Assembly (NCBI GenBank): GCA_041481485.1
Contig: JBGPBY010000054.1
Coordinates: 1 to 20,420, forward strand
From: JBGPBY01 sp041481485
Lineage (GTDB): Bacteria > Acidobacteriota > Terriglobia > 20CM-2-55-15
DNA length: 20,420 bases
Direction of reading: 5' to 3'
A program made the position numbers and the translations under genes. The notes beneath the pieces are model-generated. The model was not told the DNA's origin. It saw only the letters and a list, made by a program, of their open reading frames with translations, and did not search any database. Positions 15,589-20,420 of this stretch are shown piece after piece (the first letter of the stretch is position 1; every line of letters begins with the position of its first letter).

Positions 15589-17267
15589 CGAATCACCCGA
15601 AGCGTGACGTTTTCTTTGCTGTTTTCATTGACGCGGCTGTTCACACCAAGCGCGTCGTATGTGCGAAGAACTTCCGGGTTTTGCCATGCACCTGCGGCGA
15701 TCTCGTCCCAGGCGAAAAGCTTGTAGTTTCCCGGAGCCAGGCCATCGAACGTAACGCGGCCCTCGGCATTCGAGATCGCGCTCTTATTGAGGTCCTGGCG
15801 AGTGCGACGCGCAAAGTCAGAAACGATGGCAACGGTCGCTCCCTGCACGGCTCTTTGGTTCTCATCCACAACAGTTGCGGTGATCGTCGCCGCGTTGGGC
15901 GAGACAAGGATCTCGAGCGTATCGGTTGGTTCCGAGTTCAATTCGAATCCGGAATCGAGCACTTCTCTGGCTCCGAAGCGAGCAGACTTGAAATACATGC
16001 CAGGCGGAGGTCGGAGTATCAGGAAGCGAAGCTCTCCGGGCCGCACCGTTGGATAACTGAACGGTCCTGACGTATTGCCGAGCGCGGCGCCCAGTCCGGT
16101 AAGGGTGAAAAGTACCTTCGCATAGTCGGGATCGGCAACTCCGGTTGGGCGTCCCTCGATGGTGACTCGTCCACTCAACGAGAAACTCGGTTTGAGCGAC
16201 AGCGTGACGTCCTCGATATCCTTGTTGCTCACTTCAATTGTCGTGCGCGCGTACATGTCGCGCTCCTGCGTGGATTGGCGTGCCTTTTGGCCGCTCAGCA
16301 CATAGCTTCCCGGCGGTACGCGAAAGTCGAAAGACCCATCCGCATTTCTGCTGTTGCCGCCGCGCTGATCTGTGCCGTAGCCCGGAGTCGATATGCCGAC
16401 GGTAAACGTCGGGTCCGGCTGTCCGGTGACGCTGCTGATCACTCTGCCACGCACGTGAAACGTTGGCGTCTTGACCGCGCGAAGCTCGATGCCGGAGAAC
16501 ACAGCGCCGGGTTTCAAGTCGATGGCCAGAGCTGCGGACTGGTCGGTTGTTCCCGGGTAGAACACCGGCAGATAGGCTTCATCGCTGAACGCCACGGCGG
16601 AGATGACACCTTGCGACAGCGCGTCGGCTGGGGCCAAACGGACATCCGGTTCGCTGCCAAGAGTATCCGGCGCCGACAACGAAGGAATGACGTAGGTGTT
16701 TCCTTCGACGAAGGGCGAATACACCGGCAGTGCCTGCACATAATAGGACCCCGGTTCGAGGTTGAATGCGCGAAACTCCCCGAGGTCGTTGGTCTGCAGT
16801 CGTTGCACCGTGCTCAGGCTGAGCTGGCCCTGATTGTAGGTTCCGCGCGACACGCGCACGAATGCGCCGCGAAGCGGCTTTCCGTCCGTATCGAGCGCGC
16901 GTCCGGAGATAACGCCCATTGGCGTGAGCGCGACATTAATGTTGCGGCGGGTTTCGCCCGCCGTCAGATCGATAGGAGTTCCCGGACGCGTTCCGCGCTG
17001 ACCGTATTCGCTGCGCACGAACCCTTCGCGCTGCGCGAAGACACGATGACTTCCCGGCGCGAGATTGCGAACCGTGAAGCGCCCATTATCGTCCGTGACC
17101 GCGGTCTGCACATCGTTGAGTTGGCCTTGAACCTTCGTGACGACGACGCTGGCGCGAGGAACAGGCTCAGTCGTTCCGCTTTTCATCACGATGCCTTCGA
17201 GCGTCGTACCGGCCGGCACCTGTGGCGCAAGCAGCAGGAAAGCGAGGACGGGCAAGTGAAGATTCAC
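15585..17267 (-). CDS. large secreted CarboxypepD_reg family protein, upstream of a coupled pair
   Basis: The product has 560 residues. A GTG start at 17267 gives the signal peptide MNLHLPVLAFLLLAPQVPAG. No strong ribosome-binding site is visible. The first domain has TDDNGRFTVRNLAPGSHRVF, then EGFVRSEYGQRGTRPGTPID. The second has TNDLGEFRAFNLEPGSYYVQ. The middle has VFYPGTTDQSAALAIDLKPG. A B-like unit has MYFKSARFGAREVLDSGFEL, followed by LEILVSPNAATITATVVDEN. The C-terminal block is FAWDEIAAGAWQNPEVLRTY, then DALGV. An apparent 342-residue plus-strand frame (16275-17303) is a shadow of this gene. Same family as its downstream partner and as the pair at 8759-12270. Confidence 0.85.
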   Translation of the reverse strand: MNLHLPVLAFLLLAPQVPAGTTLEGIVMKSGTTEPVPRASVVVTKVQGQLNDVQTAVTDDNGRFTVRNLAPGSHRVFAQREGFVRSEYGQRGTRPGTPIDLTAGETRRNINVALTPMGVISGRALDTDGKPLRGAFVRVSRGTYNQGQLSLSTVQRLQTNDLGEFRAFNLEPGSYYVQALPVYSPFVEGNTYVIPSLSAPDTLGSEPDVRLAPADALSQGVISAVAFSDEAYLPVFYPGTTDQSAALAIDLKPGAVFSGIELRAVKTPTFHVRGRVISSVTGQPDPTFTVGISTPGYGTDQRGGNSRNADGSFDFRVPPGSYVLSGQKARQSTQERDMYARTTIEVSNKDIEDVTLSLKPSFSLSGRVTIEGRPTGVADPDYAKVLFTLTGLGAALGNTSGPFSYPTVRPGELRFLILRPPPGMYFKSARFGAREVLDSGFELNSEPTDTLEILVSPNAATITATVVDENQRAVQGATVAIVSDFARRTRQDLNKSAISNAEGRVTFDGLAPGNYKLFAWDEIAAGAWQNPEVLRTYDALGVNSRVNENSKENVTLRVIR

Positions 17268-17447
17268 TTCGCGCAGACCGGCTGCTCAGCAATGTGGGGC
17301 TGATGTCTTGGCATAGTCATTATGTTGATAACAGTAAGTGTGTAGAAAAATAACACCTGAGATTGAGCGCGTCAAAGAAAAAATCCGAAGAAACGACTCC
17401 AGCGCCGCGTCTAACGTGAGAATTCTCACGAAAGGGAAGGTGCATCA
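17268..17447. promoter_or_regulatory. divergent promoter region
   Basis: The 180 bases between the divergent genes are more AT-rich than their surroundings (17310-17400). On the plus strand, TTGATA (17325-17330) is a possible -35, with an AT-rich but non-consensus -10 near 17348-17356. On the minus strand CATAAT is a possible -10. The palindrome at 17415-17430 lies inside. Confidence 0.4.
17415..17430. promoter_or_regulatory. perfect 16-bp palindrome, candidate operator (CRP-like)
   Basis: CGTGAGAATTCTCACG is a perfect inverted repeat. Its GTGA-N6-TCAC core equals the core of CRP/FNR-type binding sites (consensus TGTGA-N6-TCACA). It ends 17 bases before the ATG of the 170-aa gene, between any promoter and the ribosome-binding site, which would suit repression or an mRNA hairpin over the leader. 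Confidence 0.45.
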
Positions 17448-17960
17448 ATGAAATCAGTGCGACATACCATCATGTTTCTGGCGGCTGCGGTTTTGGGTCT
17501 CACCGCATTCACGGCAGTTGCAAGTGATCCCGTCGGCGTCTATACAATTGTGGAAAAAGTGACTTTCGAGCCGAACGACACGAGCCCGCAGCGTGTGCAG
17601 GTGTGGGGAGTGTTTGCCATTGCCACACCTCCGGGAGATGCGTATACATCACCCGCACGCGGCTATATGTACTTTGCAGCCGCACCCGGCCAGGAGGCCA
17701 TAGCGAAGAAGGAGTGGGCGGATTTGAAGTCAGTAGCTGGAACGGGGCAGGGAGTCGCGTTCGGTGGAAGGTATACCCGTACCGGGAACCAGGTCGAAAT
17801 TCTCCGTGTGAGCGTCCGCAACCGGGATGCGAAACCGGAAAATCCGGATACCTATCCGATCGCCAATGGTGTTACAAAAATAAACCCTGCGACGGACTAT
17901 CAGTCCAATATGAACAAAGTAATAAACGAGTTGGCGAAATTTCTGAAGCGAAGATCGTGA
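17448..17960 (+). CDS. small secreted hypothetical protein (170 aa)
   Basis: The signal peptide MKSVRHTIMFLAAAVLGLTA is cut near residue 25 (AVAS). The mature protein starts DPVGVYTIVEKVTFEPND and continues as a beta-rich domain with WGVFAIATPP, YMYFAAAPGQE and GGRYTRTGNQVEILRVSVRN. It then ends in a basic helix (INELAKFLKRRS). A GGGAAGG ribosome-binding site about eight bases upstream supports this ATG. I recognise no family. The GRYTRTGNQVEI stretch recalls lipocalin-like domains, but that is only an impression. It is probably controlled through the palindrome in its leader. Confidence 0.75.
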   Translation: MKSVRHTIMFLAAAVLGLTAFTAVASDPVGVYTIVEKVTFEPNDTSPQRVQVWGVFAIATPPGDAYTSPARGYMYFAAAPGQEAIAKKEWADLKSVAGTGQGVAFGGRYTRTGNQVEILRVSVRNRDAKPENPDTYPIANGVTKINPATDYQSNMNKVINELAKFLKRRS

Positions 17961-18082
17961 TTCCAGATCGACATTAATCCTCAACTCGGCGCGCTTGCTT
18001 CCAGGACGATCCGGGTAGGCATAACGTTGTCACGGCCGACGGCTTTTTGGGATTTGATGCCAGATCCAATTACAATGGGGTA

Positions 18083-19321
18083 ATGCGGCTCAAGCTAATT
18101 ATCGTTTTCCTTTTCCTGGCGCTTGGTCCGATGTATCCACCGTCGCAGAAATCCGTGGTGTTCAGCAAAGCCGATTTGGAGGAAAGGTTTTTGCTGCAAG
18201 TCAGCTATGAACCGGAGAATGGCTTCAAGGACTTCATGACCAGCCGAAGTCGAATTGTCGACTTCGAACGGCATGGGAACGTGCTCCGCATGGTCGAACA
18301 GCCGCACGAGTCGGAGGCTACCCCCCGTTTGTTAGCGACCATCCCTATTCGCAGTGAAACCGCGCAGTCTTTAATGGTCGATTTCAACGCCGCCTTCGAT
18401 AAAGTCTTCCAGGAAGAGGACCGCACCGGTGAGGATTATGACGGCCGCGCCGACACCAACGACTATTCGTTTTTCCGATTGTCTCAACGGCACATACTGA
18501 ATGCCTCGCAACACGGGTCTATGCTCGTCATCGATCAGACAGCTCGGAATATGTCCATGGATCCTGTCCTGGTGCATTATTACTTGAGTCCCTATCGGTC
18601 GAACCCGGATTTCATACCCTTTGAGATCAAGAATCTCGATCACTTCGGTTTTTACGAAACGTATGCGCGTCAGCGATCGGGGCGAACGGTTCTTTATGCG
18701 ACGAAGTTTGAAAGCCATAAGCCGATCATCTTTGCCTTGTCGGCCGCGATTCCCGACCGTTATCGCCAGGCGGTCCGCGACGGCGTTCTTTACTGGAACA
18801 AAGCTTTCGGCCGACGTTTGCTTCAGGTGATCGATGCGCCCGATGGCATCAGCGCTCCGGATCCCCGATATAACGTCATTCAGTGGCTGAGCGACGGATA
18901 CTTCAACTCGACTTCCCATATCCAGAGCGACACTTTGACGGGAGAAATTCTGCACGCCCACATCTTTATTGGTTCAGGCGACGTCATGCATGGCGATCCT
19001 GACCAGCAGAACGACCACATGCGCTTTGTTATTGCACATGAAGTGGGTCATGCTTTGGGATTAAGGCACAATTTCGCGAAGGGTCCTGCGAGCACAGTCA
19101 TGAATTACTTCACCTTTGAAGAAACTGTCAGAATCGGCAACCAAGTGATCCGGCCGGGAGGCAAAGAGCTCGATTACGATTGGAAAGTCATGCGCCACGT
19201 TTACCTCGGCGAACCCCTCGACCCCGATACGCTGCCACCCTTCTGCACGGATGGCCAAGCGATGTGCGATCCATTCATGTCAAGCGGCATGGCAATACCC
19301 GGCGGCGCTGGCGGCAACTGA
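18083..19321 (+). CDS. secreted zinc-dependent metalloprotease, DUF5117-type metzincin
   Basis: The product has 412 residues from ATG 18083. The longer frame begins with TTG at 18047 and breaks the signal peptide MRLKLIIVFLFLALGPMY. The zinc-binding motif is HEVGHALGLRH (H319, E320, H323, H329), followed by a Met-turn-like TVMNY near 339-343, which is the metzincin layout. Upstream segments match the family: NSKPI-F-LS--IP (written here HKPIIFALSAAIPDRYR), GVLYWNKAF, and DPRYNVIQWLSD. Family members are usually about 800 residues with a long C-terminal DUF4953 part. This one ends soon after the catalytic site with a Gly-rich tail and two Cys (FCTDGQAMC). It probably degrades extracellular protein. 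It could be a natural short form, since the frame is intact. Confidence 0.85.
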   Translation: MRLKLIIVFLFLALGPMYPPSQKSVVFSKADLEERFLLQVSYEPENGFKDFMTSRSRIVDFERHGNVLRMVEQPHESEATPRLLATIPIRSETAQSLMVDFNAAFDKVFQEEDRTGEDYDGRADTNDYSFFRLSQRHILNASQHGSMLVIDQTARNMSMDPVLVHYYLSPYRSNPDFIPFEIKNLDHFGFYETYARQRSGRTVLYATKFESHKPIIFALSAAIPDRYRQAVRDGVLYWNKAFGRRLLQVIDAPDGISAPDPRYNVIQWLSDGYFNSTSHIQSDTLTGEILHAHIFIGSGDVMHGDPDQQNDHMRFVIAHEVGHALGLRHNFAKGPASTVMNYFTFEETVRIGNQVIRPGGKELDYDWKVMRHVYLGEPLDPDTLPPFCTDGQAMCDPFMSSGMAIPGGAGGN

Positions 19322-19420
19322 CGGTCTGCACTACGCTCTCCCGCGGTGTCGTCATGGTACCCGAATCGCACAAGCCGCTGCACGCCCCCGTGAGAGGACT
19401 CTCGTCATGTGCAACGCCTG

Positions 19421-19690
19421 TCAATACTCCGCAAACGCGTCGTCTGGATAGCAGTAAAGCCAACGTTCACCCACTTCGGCAGATGCGATGACAGGATGTC
19501 TGTTTGCATGTGCGTGCTTCGTGGCGTGCTTGTTGGGAGAGTCGTCACAACAGCGAGTCGTGCCGCATTCCTGGCACGTGCGCAAGTGGACCCACTGTGC
19601 ACCGATCTTCACGCATTCCTCACACTCTCGGCGCTTTGGGTCTTTTACTGCATTAATTGCGCCAATATGACCGCAGGCTGCTTCAGTCAT
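19421..19690 (-). CDS. UBP-type zinc finger protein (89 aa)
   Basis: The ATG at 19690 has AGAGGAAAG just upstream. The cysteine/histidine pattern fits ZnF-UBP: C6, H8, C23--C26, C39--C42, C47, C48, H55, H59, H61, H65. Typical segments are KDPKRRECEECVKIGAQWVH, then RTCQECG, then HANRHPVI, and W-YCY-DD near the end. In eukaryotes this fold binds the C-terminal tail of ubiquitin. Bacterial versions are short, stand alone and have unknown ligands. Its start is 11 bases after the stop of the thioredoxin reductase remnant, the arrangement I would expect for an operon pair. Confidence 0.85.
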   Translation of the reverse strand: MTEAACGHIGAINAVKDPKRRECEECVKIGAQWVHLRTCQECGTTRCCDDSPNKHATKHAHANRHPVIASAEVGERWLYCYPDDAFAEY

Positions 19691-19701
19691 CGCACTTTCC
19701 T

Positions 19702-19938
19702 CTATTCCTTTAATATCTGATGCACAAAAGATATCGCAATTGATCCTTCTCCAACCGCGGACGCAACGCGCTTGATATTGCCCGCCCGGACGTCTCCCAC
19801 AGCAAATACGCCGGGTAAGTTTGTCTCGAGCAAATACGGAAGGCGCGGCAGGGGCCACTTTGCTGCATCCAGATCCTCCGGCGACAGGTTCGGGCCAGTC
19901 TTGATGAAGCCCTGTGGATCGAGCGCAATGCAGCAAAG
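19702..19938 (-). pseudogene. thioredoxin reductase-type flavoprotein, C-terminal fragment
   Basis: About 78 residues read CIALDPQGFIKTGPNL, then a WPLPRLPYLLETNLPGVFAV segment, GDVRAGNIKRVASAVGEGSI, and end FVHQILKE. The LET-(L)PGVFA-GDVR motif and the KRVASAVGEG helix are the conserved FAD-binding C-terminus of thioredoxin reductases, here of the type often fused to an N-terminal cyclic-nucleotide-binding domain. At least 230 residues, including the NADPH domain and the CxxC or equivalent, are missing. Beyond about 19,938 the frame continues to 20022, but the residues (SQHDLWIHALC and before) no longer look like the family. The break coincides with the start of DctP-like sequence on the other strand. 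Confidence 0.75.
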
Positions 19939-20009
19939 CGCGTGAATCCACAAATCGTGCTGGCTGGAGCAAAGAGCAATACGACCGGCTGCAGAAGCTC
20001 GGTAAGTAA
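19935..20009 (+). pseudogene. TRAP transporter substrate-binding protein DctP, C-terminal fragment
   Basis: The plus-strand frame ending TAA 20007-20009 reads KARESTNRAGWSKEQYDRLQ, then KLGK. This resembles the terminal helices of DctP-type periplasmic solute-binding proteins. The position, just upstream of a dctQ start, is exactly where dctP normally sits. Only the last 24 or so codons are present. Upstream the frame runs into thioredoxin reductase sequence. The gene was cut here by recombination or by a faulty assembly joint. Identification rests mostly on context. Confidence 0.55.
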
Positions 20010-20028
20010 CGCAGGCGAACAAGACGAC

Positions 20029-20057
20029 AGGGCGGCGGAAGGACTCTCCGCCGCCCT
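20029..20057 (+). terminator. intercistronic hairpin between dctP and dctQ
   Basis: AGGGCGGCGGA (20029-20039) and TCCGCCGCCCT (20047-20057) form a perfect 11-base-pair GC-rich stem with a seven-base loop. No T-run follows. Such structures after dctP commonly stabilise the upstream mRNA or attenuate transcription, so that binding protein is made in excess over permease. It could also act as a partial terminator. Confidence 0.5.
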
Positions 20058-20090
20058 AACTGCGCGGCGATTTGACGGCGGGGGAACTAA

Positions 20091-20420
20091 GTGACTCAGG
20101 GATCTACGAGCGGACCCAATCTGGGTGATCCGATTATCGGTACGGCAGACGACGGCGACGTCGATCTTTCCAGTTACGCCTGGGAAGACTGGGCGACCTT
20201 CGGCTTCTTCTGGTTCCTGGCCATCGTCGTCTTCCTACAGTTCTTCACTCGCTACATTCTCAACGATTCGCTCGCTTGGACCGAGGAGATTGCCCGCTAT
20301 CTGCTGATCGGCGTCACTTTCGTCGGCGCCGGCATGGCGGCGCGCAAGAACAGCCACATCCATGTGGAGTTCTTCTATCTCTATCTCGGCAAGCGGATCG
20401 GCTTCGCTCTGTCGACACTG
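20091..20420 (+). CDS. dctQ: TRAP transporter small permease DctQ (N-terminal part)
   Basis: A GTG at 20091 starts a frame that runs off the window after 110 codons. After a polar N-terminus come a first membrane helix (FGFFWFLAIVVFLQFFTRYI), then the DctQ signature SLAWTEEIARYLLIGVTFVG, then AGMAARKNSHIHVEFFY. DctQ is the four-helix small membrane subunit that, with DctM and the DctP binding protein, imports organic acids or similar solutes using a sodium gradient. The N-terminus (about 30 residues before W) is longer than in many family members. GGGGAACTAA lies before the GTG. It belongs to the sequence right of the junction. Confidence 0.85.
   Translation, partial: MTQGSTSGPNLGDPIIGTADDGDVDLSSYAWEDWATFGFFWFLAIVVFLQFFTRYILNDSLAWTEEIARYLLIGVTFVGAGMAARKNSHIHVEFFYLYLGKRIGFALSTL

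Noticed and set aside
16275..17303. 342-residue open frame on the plus strand
   Set aside because: It lies fully opposite the 560-residue secreted protein, has no signal peptide or domain, and is rich in Arg, His and Ala as expected for an antisense shadow in GC-rich DNA.
19702..20022. Intact 106-residue small protein
   Set aside because: The first about 28 residues do not resemble the reductase family and overlap the DctP-like tail on the other strand. Only the C-terminal 78 residues are genuine homology.

Overview
The window looks like a fragment of a soil-type Acidobacteriota genome, or a metagenome contig, at least from base 1 to about 19,930. The reasons are the many secreted carboxypeptidase-regulatory-like (CarboxypepD_reg / SpaA-like beta-sandwich) proteins, a DUF6152 protein, an OmpH/Skp protein, a DUF5117-type zinc metalloprotease, and a thioredoxin reductase tail next to a UBP-type zinc finger gene. 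Taxonomy is inferred from gene families only. No rRNA, tRNA, CRISPR array or complete insertion sequence is visible.

Layout. Bases 3-251 hold the C-terminal end of a protein whose full-length paralogue lies at 12296-13399. Facing it is a 780-residue secreted protein (265-2607, minus) built from four alternating A/B beta-sandwich units. Bases 2700-3250 are a mobile-DNA graveyard: a serine-recombinase C-terminus with no catalytic domain, a pair of about 44-bp direct repeats, and a stretch able to fold into three consecutive hairpins. Then come a DUF6152 gene (3363-3770, plus) and a minus-strand set (5782 down to 4012): a CarboxypepD_reg protein, a possible 37-residue membrane peptide, a second CarboxypepD_reg protein with a proline-rich tail, and an OmpH/Skp-like periplasmic chaperone. 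A decayed gene end (about 5820-6074) precedes a two-gene ATGA-coupled pair of secreted proteins (6228-7064 and 7061-8572).

The centre (8759-17267) is dominated by four paralogous large secreted proteins, each about 545-614 residues. They form two ATGA-coupled pairs pointing at each other (8759-10603/10600-12270 on plus; 17267-15585/15588-13951 on minus). Between the pairs sit a methyltransferase-like secreted protein (minus) and a small membrane protein (plus). The four share domain order, a GF(V/T)R-EYGQR type motif, a YPGT(T/P)D motif and a distinctive C-terminal block, so they are one expanded family. Downstream are a small secreted protein preceded by a perfect 16-bp palindrome resembling a CRP-type site, a secreted metzincin-like protease, and a UBP zinc finger gene.

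The right end is odd. A thioredoxin reductase gene (minus) is cut after about 78 C-terminal codons. At the same point the C-terminus of a TRAP-transporter DctP-like protein begins on the plus strand, followed by a strong hairpin and the start of dctQ, which runs off the window. Both genes are truncated at about 19,925-19,940. This is either a real recombination junction or, quite possibly, a chimeric assembly joint. Bases after about 19,940 may come from another (proteobacterial-looking) genome.
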